A stretch of DNA of 64,000 nt from Symbiodinium natans. Taxonomy: Eukaryota; Sar; Dinophyceae; Suessiales; Symbiodiniaceae. The notes beneath the pieces are model-generated. The model was not told the origin of the DNA. It saw nothing but the letters and a program-made list of their open reading frames with translations, and did no database searches. Positions 51,014-60,904 of this stretch are shown here, piece by piece; within the stretch, counting starts at the first letter, position 1; the number at the start of each line of letters is the position of its first letter. The position numbers were made by a program, and so were the translations under genes. Location of the stretch: contig CAJNDS010002749.1 in NCBI GenBank assembly GCA_905221605.1, positions 230,976 through 294,975 of the forward strand, given 5' to 3'.

Positions 51014-53565
51014 AAATGAAATAAACAAATAATATATACATATATATACATATAAAAACAGAAAGAGAGAGAGGGAGAGGGCCCGAGGTATAGGAAGGTG
51101 TTTGAACCGTCATTGTTGCAAGTCAGAACGGGTCGCCAGGCCACCCGACAATGCGGAACGGGGCCTAGTAATCTGGTGTATGGGTTCGAAAAAAAGGCGA
51201 GGGGCAGCGTAGTCCGGATGCAAAAAAAAAGTCTCAAACGTGTACCCTGGAAGCCTTGAAGCAGAGCCCTGAAGACTTCCTCGACTTGAGTACCTCAACC
51301 CTATACCCGAAATCTCCCGAAATCCTGTGCACTCTGCCGCTGCCCCCCCTCGAGAACTGCCTCCCCAAAACCGGTCAACAACTCCACCAGTCTCCTTGGG
51401 ATCGCGCGAAGTCCTCCACGTGTTTGAGGAGGACCTGCGCAGACAACGGTCGAGGTCTCAAGCAGCTGCACCTCTCGGGTTGGGAGTTTGGGGCCTCTAA
51501 GCCCTTGAGAGTTCAGGAGTGTTTTTAGTGTGATCAGGTTCACAACATCCGAAAGCCTTAAGGCGAGAGACAGAAATACTTTTTTCTGCTGAGCAGAGAA
51601 GTGAGACCAACGCACAGGAATTCAGCGTTGAGCAGCACAGCAAAGAGCAGGCCAAATGCCACACCCCAGCGCCCTGAACCCAACTGCAGACCCTGAGAGC
51701 ACAGCTCCAAAACCAGAACTTAGAACTCCCAGGTTAGAGGGTTTAGGGTTCAGGGTTACCGAAGGTTTAGGGTTTAGGGTTGAGGGTTTAGGGTTACCGA
51801 GGGTTTAGGATTTAGGGTTTATAATTTAGGGTTTAGGGTTTACCGAGGAATCCTTGTGGCTGACTTGGGCACTCGCAGCACGTGGAAAAGACACGACGCA
51901 CCTCTCCAAGCCCGCTTGTTTCGCTTCAATCCCTCAAGGCCCCCAAAGCCCTCTAAACCCTTAGTTTTAACCTAGACCCTGTAGCCCAAACCCTAACCCC
52001 GAAGCCATAGACCCTTTTTGCAACCAGCACTGCGCAGCTGCCAAAAAAACTCAGACCCCTAAACCCTAAACCCTAACCCCTAAACCCTTTTGCCTAAACC
52101 CTAAACCCTTTTGCATAAACCCTAAACCCTAAACCCTCAACCCTTTTGCATAAACCCTAAACCCTAAACCCTCCCAATTCCTGAGACTCTTGCCTGGCCG
52201 TGGCCCTGGCGCTGGAACGCCGGGAGCACTCCGAGGAAATACATGTTGAAAGTGCCCTCCTGGCTTGATAAATTGGCAGGGTTTGCTGAGGTTTAGGGTT
52301 TAGGGTTTAGGGTTTAGGGTTTAGGGTTTAGGGTTTAGGGTTAGGGTTTAGGGTTTAGGGTTTAGGGTTTAGGGTAGGTCACGACTCAATGGCTGAGAGT
52401 GGAAGGATGAAGAGGCATAAGGGAAAGAAGGCTAAGTGAGCATCATCGCCGCCTGATGCTGCTTGCCCCGTGGCATTGGTCAGGCGCAAGTTGAATCATG
52501 GGCTTGGGGTCTCAAGCCTCTTGTGTTGTGGTCTCACTGGAGCTGAGCCTTGATGGTACTGATGTTGTGTGCTTAACTAAGGGCCTTGTGGCGATTTGGT
52601 CTGCAGTGTCCGTGCAGCGCTCGAATCGACCAAACGCTGGCAGATCGGACCAAGAGGGTGGACGGCGACCACGTCTGGGTGTGGAGGACGGCTTCCGCAA
52701 TGCCCCATGGGCTCGCTCTGGTATTTATTGGAACCAATTATAACCGACCTCAGCGCCAGAAATATCGGGAACCGTACTGGACCACCTGGACCACTAACGG
52801 CTTTGCTGGGAATCCTTAGCTGGAGAAACTCTACGTAAGACTCGCAGCCACAAATCCTGAAGCTTTGAACCTCCCTCTCTCCTATAAAAACCATGAAGCC
52901 CTTCGAGACTGCCCTCTCAACCCTAAACCCTAAACCCTAAACCCTACACCCTAAACCCAAACCCTGAACCCTGAACCCTAAGCCCTTCCTCCTCTGGCTG
53001 CGGTGCCACGTAGGTCGCGCCCGTGATGCCCTCCTCAGCCTCGGCCACGAACCACCTCAGGGGCTAGCTTAGGGTGTTTAGGGTTTAGGGGGTACCTCTC
53101 TATTCGGTTCAGGCTCAGGACGTTGGGTTCTGGGGGGAGTTCAGGGCAGGCCAGGGACTAAAGCACTGTCTGGGCGGTCTCCGAACACCCCCTTGGTATC
53201 TGCCTTGGGGACGAAATGAACCCCAAAAGGGCTTGTGGTTCGTACACCTTAGGTTTAGGGTTTAGGGTTTAGGGTTCATCTGGTCCCCAAGGTTAGTCTG
53301 GGTGCAAGGTTCTTGTTGGGAAGCCTAGGGGCTATCTCCCTGGACAACGCTCGAACTCTTCAGCCCCTGAGGCACAATCCAGCCTTATAACCAGCTAAAC
53401 TTTGCCTAAAAAAGCTGCGGTCAAAACCCGCGACCGGAAGATCTTTTTAAACATTTTCGACCCTGTTGTAAACCACTGAGCCCCCTTGATGCCAAGCGGA
53501 CTGGTTGGTCGGCTCCTGCTCGCCCTTGACGAACTGCTTGAGGGGCGTTTCCTGGATGTCGTCCC
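50125..53565 (-). CDS. GNAT-family N-acetyltransferase
   Basis: Exons in coding order: about 53470-53565 (GDDIQETPLKQFVKGEQEPT), 52983-53063 (LRWFVAEAEEGITGATYVAP), 52194-52263 (TFNMYFLGVLPAFQRQGHGQ), 50344-50440 (LFCNKPEALAKARSFYEKSG, then FTLRAEVPDLF) and 50125-50165 (GEGQPGLRYAKDL, TGA at 50125-50127). Exon three carries GNAT motif A (L-G-V-x-P-x-F-Q-R-Q-G-x-G), which binds the acetyl-CoA pyrophosphate; exon four has the typical A-x-x-F-Y-E-K-x-G-F motif B. Substrate unknown. The 52194 exon uses a GC donor (CAG|GCAAGAG). Copy A13 splits the last two exons. The first exon listed is less certain and the start is missing. Confidence 0.75.
50165..50338 (+). mobile_element. Family A introner, copy A13, with telomeric expansion
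   Basis: Left end CCTGGGGAGCGAA, right end GGTCCCCAAGG. CTCA flanks both sides, so the duplication may be 4 bp. Intron 50166-50343 with donor GTGAG and acceptor CCCAG|G restores VPDLFGEGQPGLR. Degenerate TTTAGGG fills 50207-50270. Confidence 0.9.
50930..51010. repeat. (GA)n tract
   Basis: AGAGAG runs with GAGC interruptions, between GNAT exons. Ser/Leu and Arg/Glu frames across it are artefacts. Confidence 0.95.
51737..51846. repeat. Telomeric tract with TTACCGAGG interruptions
   Basis: GGTTACCGAAGG-like words recur three times inside a TTTAGGG tract, forming a higher-order unit. Confidence 0.85.
52058..52173. repeat. Telomeric tract with TTTTGC interruptions
   Basis: CCCTAAA units broken three times by CCCTTTTGCNTAAA, giving a higher-order unit of about 25-35 bp. 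It follows the donor of the motif A exon. Confidence 0.9.
52291..52376. repeat. Telomeric tract, TTTAGGG on plus
   Basis: Twelve units upstream (in sense) of the motif A exon; the tracts on its two sides point in opposite directions. Confidence 0.95.
52918..52982. repeat. Degenerate telomeric tract
   Basis: CCCTAAA with CCCTGAA and CCCTACA units directly 3' of the 52983 exon. Confidence 0.9.
53203..53292 (+). mobile_element. Family A element, copy A14, shortened
   Basis: Left end CCTTGGGGACGAAATG, right end CTGGTCCCCAAGG, only 90 bp; four TTTAGGG units replace the middle. Flanks TG and TT do not match. Confidence 0.8.
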
Positions 53566-53697
53566 CTAAGCTCCTCAACCTTAAATCCCTTAATGGGCTT
53601 GTTGAGGGAACGCCGCCCTAAACCCTCCAGGTGTCTTTTTCCTACAGGATGCTGGGAGTCCTGGCTTCACAGAGGATTTCAGGGTTGCCAGGGTTTC

Positions 53698-53773
53698 AAA
53701 CCCTAAACCCTAAACCCTAAACCCTAAACCCTAAACCCTAAACCCTAAACCCTAAACCCTAAACCCTAAACCG
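53698..53773. repeat. Telomeric tract, CCCTAAA on plus
   Basis: Eleven perfect units. Confidence 0.95.
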
Positions 53774-53908
53774 TTTGGGGATCTTGGACTCTCAGGCTTT
53801 TCAGGGCTTCAAGGGCTTGAGTTGCTTCCTAGCTCAAGGGCTTCAACAGCTTCACTGGCTACAAGGCTTTAGGGTCTGGGTTTTTGGCAGGCGTTGAGTT
53901 TTTTGAGT

Positions 53909-53909
<1 letters not shown>

Positions 53910-53950
<41 letters not shown>

Positions 53951-53957
53951 GGGGGGG
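53910..53957. repeat. T-run joined to G-run
   Basis: About ten T pass into about 38 G with one T inside. Confidence 0.95.
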
Positions 53958-54127
53958 AGCCTGATTACACCCTGAAACTTCAGGTTCTGCCATGCCCTAT
54001 AAGTCCACGCTTTGGAGGCCTCAGGTGTGGTTTGGTATTGTGAGCCGGGGGCGAAGAAAGGGAGGTTGCAACCAGGTTATGTTGGGGCTCGCTGCCTCTG
54101 GTGATCATTCTTCAGACTTGCGGGGGG

Positions 54128-54232
54128 TTCCGAAAATAGGGGTACCTTAAGGGTCCTTATCAGAAGGAAGTCTTATACTTTTTGGGGGGGTCTATGAAAG
54201 GGGTCCCCCCGTTAGTTTCGTAAACTCCCACT
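54128..54232. mobile_element. Family D element
   Basis: Starts TTCCGAAAATAGGGGTACC and ends GGTCCCCCCGTTAGTTTCG; similar inner order to 23057-23160. Confidence 0.5.
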
Positions 54233-54430
54233 TGCCAATGGCTTCTGACAAGACTTGGGCCTGGAGAGGTTGTCCCCTCAGCCCGAAACCCCTGTGAATC
54301 CTGACGTTATCCTTCTAGGGCCAAGACGGGGCTCACTGGTGGATTTCAGCTGTTTAGGGTCTTTAGGGTTTTCCCTAAACCCTAAACCCTAAGCCTTATA
54401 AACCCTAAACCCGAAAACCCTAAACGGTTT

Positions 54431-54515
54431 TTAGGGTTCAGAGGACCGAAGCAGCTGGGCCGCGATGAGCTCGTCGATCTCCTCGCTGGAGTCGAAGATG
54501 TTGATGCCTCTGAGG
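54431..54515 (-). CDS. 3'-terminal exon whose stop lies in telomeric sequence
   Basis: Minus frame reads LRGINIFDSSEEIDELIAAQ then LLRSSEP and TAA. The acceptor is TTATCAG|CCTC. The stop codon is the TAA of a CCCTAA word. Family unknown; upstream exons not found. Confidence 0.5.
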
Positions 54516-54539
54516 CTGATAAGAAGTCGAAAAGGTAAG

Positions 54540-57050
54540 AAGGGTTTAGGATTTAGGGTTTAGGGTTTAGCGCGCTAAACATAGAACCATCATGCCGCTG
54601 CATGTTCACTCTGCTGAAGCATGTCTTCGAGAGTTACTCGAGCTCACTCCCACCACTATTCCCACTAGCACTAGGTTTAAGGTTCGGGGTTTAGGGTTTA
54701 GGGTCCTACCCAGATCCCTTGAAGGATCCAAAACGCAGATCCCATTAAGGGCATCCTAAGAATGCCCCAATAGTAGTACAGGGTACTATTGGAAGGTTTA
54801 GGGTTTAGTCTGGGTAATAGCTCGCCCCCACCAGAGCTTCTCAGATAAACCTTCTCAGGCCAGTGCTGTGAACAATGCCGTGAGTGCCGAGACTTTAGGG
54901 CTTCGTTTGGGTTTCGGGTGTGGGGTGTTCGGTGGCTTTGTGTGGTTGGAACACCGCATCTGTTCTGGGTGCATGCTGGCAACCTTCTGCCACCTTTCGC
55001 ACAGCGGGGATGTCCTTCTCGACAGCAGTTCGCGGCATGGCAAGCAAAAAAGCGATAGCAGCTACACGGCAACACCAACAGAATACGAACGGTCGTGGGT
55101 GACGCGATGCTCTGCAGGTGTTGTGCCTCTCTCTGGCAAAGACTTTCGTAAGCCCTATGTAGCCCTGTGGACCCGAATCCTTCAGGTCTGGAGCGTGAGC
55201 AAAAGCAGCTCTAAGCGTCTGCTGAAAACCATGTCATGCTGACCACCCTCTTGCCTTGGGGTTTTTCACTGTTGAGGTTCGAGGAATACACTTGACGAGT
55301 TCGTCGTGTTTTTTGCTGGCCACCTCAGCGTATCGACGAAAACGTGGAGTCGAAGACATTTTCACGGTGCCATGGAGGCCCTCATCTGTACTCAGAAATG
55401 GAGTACACCCCAAACAAAACTTCAGAAATCCAAAGCCACGCCTTGCCTTTGAGCCCCAGTGCCCCTTTGGAAGAGCAGCGGGGGGGCCTTAAGCATCTGT
55501 GCCGCACATGCCCAAGAACCAGGGCGACCACGATATGGCGGGTCATGACGCACATAAGCCACGTTCAAAGGAGCAGGCTTCTTGTGCGTAGTCGTAGTCC
55601 AGGCTACAAGCTTTACGGCCGTCGGCTTAGGATGCAAAAACCATCGTTTCGACAGCCTATAGCGGCCTCGCAACCACGTGACAGGGATGGAAGATGTTTT
55701 CGGATTCAGGGTTTGGGGATGTTTGGGGTTTCAAGCTTGGGGTTGGGTTTACTTGGGGCTCAAACCTCGCACATTCAGGGTTTATTATAGGTCTTGAAGA
55801 TCTGCGAGCAGCTCACACAGCCTCAGGTCTTCAGGCCTTCTGGCGCGGTTTCTGAACTCCACGACTCCTTATGTAAACTCAAAAGACGAAACCCCACACA
55901 TCCTGAAACCCTCGCACCTCGAACGCCATAGACCCGAAAGCCCTCACTCCTAATCCAGCCGTCTCAGCTCCTACCTACCAGCCAGGGAAACCCCCCTTCA
56001 GCAAGATTCTTTTGCTGGAGCGCAGTCCTTTGGACTCTACTCGGGTATGAAGGCGCGCACGTGCCTCGACCGTGGTAAAGATGTATTGGCACATTTGCAG
56101 CAGGTGTTGAGAGCGAGAGTGAGGCCACACGCGTTCGGGTTCGGCGTGCAGATTCTTGGCGCTTGGCGCTAGGGGTGTCAAGGCATCTAAACCCTAAACC
56201 CTATAACACCCAACACCTAAACCCTATATAAACCCTAAACCCTAAGACCCTAAACCCTAAACCATCTTCTTCTCCCAAAACAGGGATCAGCCGTGACCCG
56301 ACACGCCGTGGCCCCTTCCCAGGAGCTTGTTGGCAATCTTAAGCGCAATCTCCTGCTCACTCAAACCTGAGCTGGCTTCGGAGTTTTAGGGTTTAGGGTT
56401 TCGGGTTTGGGGTTTAAGGTTTAGGGGCAGGAGTGTAGCAGCTTAGGGTTGGAGAGTTGAGGACATGAGGGCCTCAGGGCTTTAGGGTTCTAAAGGCTGA
56501 CAGTGTCATGCTCGGGATTCAGCGATACAATAGTAGTTATGATAAGGAGCTGAGGCTTTTGCCCTAAACCCTAAACCCTAAACCCTAAACCCAAAACCCA
56601 AAACCCAAAACCCAAAACCCAAAACCCTAACCCTAACCCTACACCCTACACCCTACACCCTACACCCTAAACCCTAAACCCCCAAAAAACACTTCCGAGT
56701 GGCTGCAGCAGTCGAAGAAGGAGATATTGGGCCGCAGCACCATCCGCAGGAGCTTCCGCGCCTCGCCCTTCTGATCCTCAGTAGCCCTAAACCCTAAACC
56801 CTAAACCCTAAACCCTAAACCCTAAACCCTAAACCCGGGCTTTTGGGCTTCGTACGTCATGAGGGGTTCGTTAGACGTTTCTAGGGTTCAAGTTTTTGTT
56901 AATGGCCTTGCTTCTGCAGGCTTGCTGCGGTTTGCTTAAGGCTTATGACTAATGGTCTACAGCTTTCGGTCACCACACAAAAGATTCAAAAGAGGGGAGG
57001 GGGGGGGAAGAGGAGCGGGGCAAAAGGTGTGAGGCTGGGAGCCGAGGGAC
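54540..57050. other. No supported gene; telomeric and variant tracts
   Basis: Tracts lie at 54540-54570, 54673-54705, 56190-56262, 56384-56425 and 56782-56835. At 56563-56685 blocks change in order from CCCTAAA to CCCAAAA, CCCTAA, CCCTACA and back to CCCTAAA. Open frames near 54870-55240 and 55340-55790 show no family signal. Confidence 0.45.
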
Positions 57051-57054
57051 GTAC

Positions 57055-57835
57055 TTGTGGTCAGGGCCACTTGGGGGCTGTGGTGGGTAGATGTCTGCCA
57101 CCTTCAGGGGCAAGACGTCCAGCTGGTAATCCTGGGCATACCGGAGCTCGTTAAAGGAGCTGTAGGGAGAGGCCGTCTTCTCGCCATAGTGCTTGGTGCA
57201 AACTGCGATCATGAGCCCCTTGTTCTCAACAAGCTCGTCCAAGTAGTCCATGGTCATGGTGCCAAAATTGTCGCCAGCGTCGGCATCAACCATGAGCACG
57301 TTGAAATTGTGACTCTTCCTTGGCTGATGCAGTTGCTGCCTCGATCTGAGTTTCGGGTCTAGGGCTGCTCAGCATTGAGTAGCCCCGTCGCGGAGAAGGT
57401 GCCCGCCCTCTACTTACACCCAAGGAACCCTAGTCAAGCCGGAGCCATATGGGGGTTTACCATATGAGGGGGTATGCCTTAGTGGGGTCCTTAATATATG
57501 GGGATCCTACTACTTGTTTTTTTTTTAGGTGGCCCCGATTGTCGTAAGCCCCCATATCAAGGTTGCACAAAGCATCTACCTTGGGATGCTCCCACTTCTA
57601 CTAACAGTCCTAGTATTACTCATAAGGACTCTTAGTATAAGGAAGAACATCCCAACATCAACCTCTAAAGGAAGCTGCGCGCCAGGCATCAGCAGTTGGT
57701 GTATGCGGCGAAACTTCGCCTCAATGGGACCGTTGTCGAAGCGCAAGGAGAACATGGCCAGCCTGGCAGCTGTCCCTGAAAGGCTTCTGGCTTCATCGTC
57801 TTTCCCTCTGCAGTTCAAGATGACAAAAAAAAAAA
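57055..57835 (-). CDS. TIR-like domain protein
   Basis: Exons in coding order: 57657-57835 (LAMFSLRFDNGPIEAKFRRI, then HQLLMPGAQLPLEVD), about 57555-57579 (VDALCN) and 57055-57312 (VLMVDADAGDNFGTMTMDYL, then IAVCTKHYGEKTASPYSSFN and LDVLPLKVADIYPPQPP). The order of a hydrophobic strand, an acidic DADAGDNF loop, then CTKHYGEK-x-SSFNELRYA and VLPLKV resembles TIR-type signalling domains, many of which in protists lack a known role; a catalytic Glu cannot be assigned from sequence alone. The donor at 57054 is GTACGT. Copy C5 is the intron between the first two exons; a family D element fills most of the next. Confidence 0.6.
57447..57555. mobile_element. Family D element with ATATGGGGG ends
   Basis: ATATGGGGGTTTACC at the left is matched inverted by GTAAGCCCCCATAT at the right. 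The coding strand has CTTGATATGGGGG at its 5' edge, so a GA donor is possible. Confidence 0.6.
57580..57656 (-). mobile_element. Family C introner, copy C5: 77-bp intron
   Basis: The element (57581-57655) has TTGGGATG and CATCCCAA ends. On minus a host G on each side makes GAT|GTTGGG and CCCAAG|GTAG. Removal joins LPLEVD to VDALCN in frame. Confidence 0.8.
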
Positions 57836-57846
57836 ACATCCTTCGG

Positions 57847-57892
57847 GATGTTCCCCCTTAGACGAGCAGTCCTTAACAGGGTTTCTGAAAGG
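57847..57892. mobile_element. Family C fragment, copy C6
   Basis: Only the left half remains: CGGGATGTTCCCCCTTAGAC, GAGCAGTCCTTAACAGG. Confidence 0.55.
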
Positions 57893-57899
57893 GGTTTCG

Positions 57900-58840
57900 G
57901 AGTTGAGCTTGTTGACTGCACCGGAACTTGCATAGGGCCTAGGGCGTAGAGGGCCATGCGAGACACATCCCCCCACCCCCACGCCATCGACGTCGAAAGC
58001 GACCAAACCAGTTCTATTCTGGTACGAGGCTTAGACCTTAGCCACATTCTTCGCCCAGCAACATGCATGGGGCCGCGGACGCCTTTTGGGGGGGTCGATG
58101 GTCCTCTGCAAACTCTTGCAGATCAACCTGAACGCTAAACTGCTAGGACTGGGTTTACTGGGTGTCAGATTTGCCACAGCGGGCTTTAGGAACACCCTGC
58201 TGAAGCCATGAGCTCCAAAAAAGGCCCCAAAGGATGCCGTCGGATGCCCCCAGTCTGGAGACCCTGCCTCGCGCCCTTGCCATCGGGGAGAACGCTGGAA
58301 GGCGTGGGGGTCGGATAGCCCGCCTCTAGGGGAGGCAACAGTTGGGGGTATGTTGAGGGTAGCCTCGAAAGTCTGCTCAAGTCTCAGGACATAACCCTAA
58401 ACCCTAAACCCTAAACCCTAAACCCTAAACCCTAAACCCTAAACCCTAAACCCTAAACCCTAAACCCTAAACCCTAAACCCTAAACCCTAAACCCTGCAC
58501 AGTTTTGGGGGTTGATAGATACAAGAAAGCTCCTGTCGTTGACATTGAGGGGCATCCTCAAGCCTAAAAGCTGCCTTAAACTGCACGGATGGGGGAAAAT
58601 CCCTGTGGCCGTGGAAGAACCCTAACTGAACCTGCCTGGCAGCCTTTCAGCCCCTCAACCCCCTGAACCATCAAAGCCCCCAAATCCTCTCCGGGTTTTG
58701 TTTGTTGCGGGGTTTTGTTAGCACCCGCAGCCATCAAGGCAGGGATCTTAGTGGTCCATGATTGTCACGACTGATAGAAGACCAAGAAGAAGAACACAAC
58801 AAAAAACAAAAAGCGAATAGCCACTTGTCACACCCCACTA
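57900..58840. other. No supported gene; long telomeric tract
   Basis: The minus stretch 57900-58030 may hold an exon of the TIR-like gene (LVAFDVDGVGVGG). The region is otherwise without exon apart from the tract at 58393-58497. Confidence 0.4.
58393..58497. repeat. Telomeric tract, CCCTAAA on plus
   Basis: Fifteen uninterrupted units (105 bp), one of the purest tracts here. Confidence 0.95.
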
Positions 58841-59000
58841 GGCTGCAAGTTTCCCGAAGTTCCCACCTGCATCTTTGCCTCTGGCTGCTCACCTGGTGCC
58901 TTTTGCTCGCAGGCCTGCGGAAAAACTGCAACGACATCGTGTCAATACTGTGCACGCGAATGCTGGGCCATGATGATCTTTCCAATCGCGCCTCAAGACC
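58840..59000 (-). pseudogene. Remnant of a third armadillo paralog (3' part)
   Basis: On minus it parallels 60950-61090 of the armadillo gene: GGCCCAGCATTCGC, an intron-like stretch, then GCAG and an exon reading CEQKAPGEQPEAK, compared with SEKKAPAEQPEAD. No armadillo repeats remain around it, so it looks like a truncated duplicate. Confidence 0.55.
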
Positions 59001-59214
59001 TAAGCTTATAAGCCCTGAATGCTGAACCCTTTGGTTCTCAAACTGACCTCTTAAGGCTGACCTAACGCAAACAGCCCTGGAAGGCACCAGTATGTCACCC
59101 CGAGACAGAACATTCGTGACCTCAACCCCCACGGGCCGGGTGCAGCCTTGAGAAGGGTAGGGTATTTTCTTTGTGTTTTTTTCTGTTTTTTTTTTGTGTT
59201 TTTTTTGGTTTTTA

Positions 59215-59242
59215 AGCAAGAAAGAAAGAAAGACAGAAAGAG

Positions 59243-59284
<42 letters not shown>

Positions 59285-59698
59285 GAAGAAAGAAAGGAAA
59301 GCAAGACAGAAAGAAAGAAAGAAAGGAAGAAAGAAAGGAAGAAAGAAAGGAAAGAAAGAAAGAAAGAAAGGAAAGCAAGACAGAAAGAAAGAAAGAACTA
59401 AAGAAAAAAAGGCCGAAAGAAAGGAAATCAAGACAGAAATAAAGAAAGAAAGAGAGAAAGAACGAAATAAAGAAAGAAAGAGAGAAATAAAGAAAGAAGG
59501 AAAGCAAGACAGAAAGAAAGAAAGAGAGAAAGAAAGAAAGAAAGAAAGAGAGAAAGAAAGAAAGAAAGAAAGAAAGAAAAACAGAAAGAAAGAAAGAACG
59601 AGAGAAATACAGAAAGAAAGAAAGAAAGAGAGAAAGAAAGAAAGAAAGAAAGAACGAAAGAAAGAAAGAAGAAAGAAGAAAGAAAGAAAGAAAGAAAT
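59215..59698. repeat. (GAAA)n polypurine tract, about 480 bp
   Basis: Nearly pure GAAA/GAAG units on plus with few interruptions. Long Lys/Arg/Glu and Phe/Leu/Ser frames across it are not genes. Confidence 0.95.
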
Positions 59699-59717
59699 AC
59701 CCCCCCCCGCTTTGTTT

Positions 59718-59996
59718 AAGCCGTGCAAGCTTGCCTCAAAGCATATGCCATATGCACACTTTTGCGGAAACCCATCATGCGAGAATCGTCACATTTTCGG
59801 AAACGCATCATGCGAGAATCGTGTTTGCAAATGGGGGGGGGGCTGCGCCCCCCCCAACCCCCCCGCTTTCTCAAGCCGTGCAAGCTTGCCTCAAAGCATA
59901 TGCCATATGCACACATTTTTGGAAACCCATCATGCGAGAATCGTGTTTGCAAAAGGGGGGGCTGCGCCCCCCCCAACCCCCCGCTTCCCGCAACAC
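59718..59996. repeat. Tandem repeat with C/G hairpins
   Basis: Copies at 59718-59872 and 59873-59996 share AAGCCGTGCAAGCTTGCC, CATATGCCATATGCACAC and CATCATGCGAGAATCGTGTT. Each ends in a G-run, CTGC, and a C-run (59833-59856, 59956-59975) able to form a strong hairpin. Copy one has an extra CATCATGCGAGAATCGT block. Confidence 0.9.
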
Positions 59997-60019
59997 ACCC
60001 TACACCCTACACCCTAAGC

Positions 60020-60900
60020 CGTAGTTCCGGACTGCAGGGGCAATGATACGAGGAGCAACCTTGACCCCGCAAACCGTAGAGCCTAATAAGACCCAAACCG
60101 TCCACCATAAGCCGCAAATCCTGATAGAATATTTGCGGCCTACATGCGCAGTAAGCCCTAAACCGAAGCAAAGTTTCAGATTGAAGCATCCGAGGTTCCT
60201 CTTGAACCAGCCCCGGACGTTAACTAGCTTTTGAGTCCTGTCGGAGCCAACGATGGCAGCCCCGACGCTCCAAGCGCGAGTTGCAAAAGGACGAAGGGTT
60301 GGACGTAATGTGTTGTTGTAGCACGTTGAGATTTGGACCTGTTCCGGACACGCGGTGCCGCTGAGAGGCCATCGGAAGCTGAAAACCAGCAAAATTCACC
60401 AAAAAAACCAGAAAAACACACAGAAAAGAATTCCCACCAGAGGAGGACGACAGGCAGAACCAGGAGGGCATGTTCTGAAAACCACAAGAAAAGCAAGAAA
60501 AAGCAAGAAAACTCACAAAAAAAACCAGAAAAATTGACAAAAAAAATCCTCGCTCCCCTTGAGAACGGAGGCTTAGGACTTTGCAAGTATCCGCCACAGG
60601 ATCTTTCGAGGCACTTGTGCTCAGCACACTGCTACAAGGCATCTTGAGCATGGCGAACATGCCAGGGGCTTCTGGCGGCCCCACTTAATATGGGGGCCTG
60701 AATTTTATAGTTGAATTAGAACAGGTTTTTGGGGGTATGTGTAGTACAAATACATAGTGGCCATAAGGGATTGCTATTACGTCCCAATCCTGCGACTCCG
60801 GCAGTGCCCTGCCTGCACGGCCTGCGCTGGGTCGGCCGCTGTGGGCCCCTCAGCCTGTGCAGTCACTTCCCTGAAAGAATCCGGAACAACATGCAGCAGG
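60020..60900. other. No supported gene
   Basis: A/C-rich stretch at 60395-60550 (AAAACCAGAAAA words). A minus frame at 60224-60684 is open but low in complexity. Confidence 0.4.
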
Positions 60901-60904
60901 CATG

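Noticed and set aside
50492-51113. Ser/Leu-rich frames near 51 kb
   Set aside because: They come from the GA dinucleotide tract.
59051-60017. Long Lys/Arg/Glu and Phe/Leu/Ser frames
   Set aside because: They are translations of the GAAA tract and the adjoining tandem repeat.
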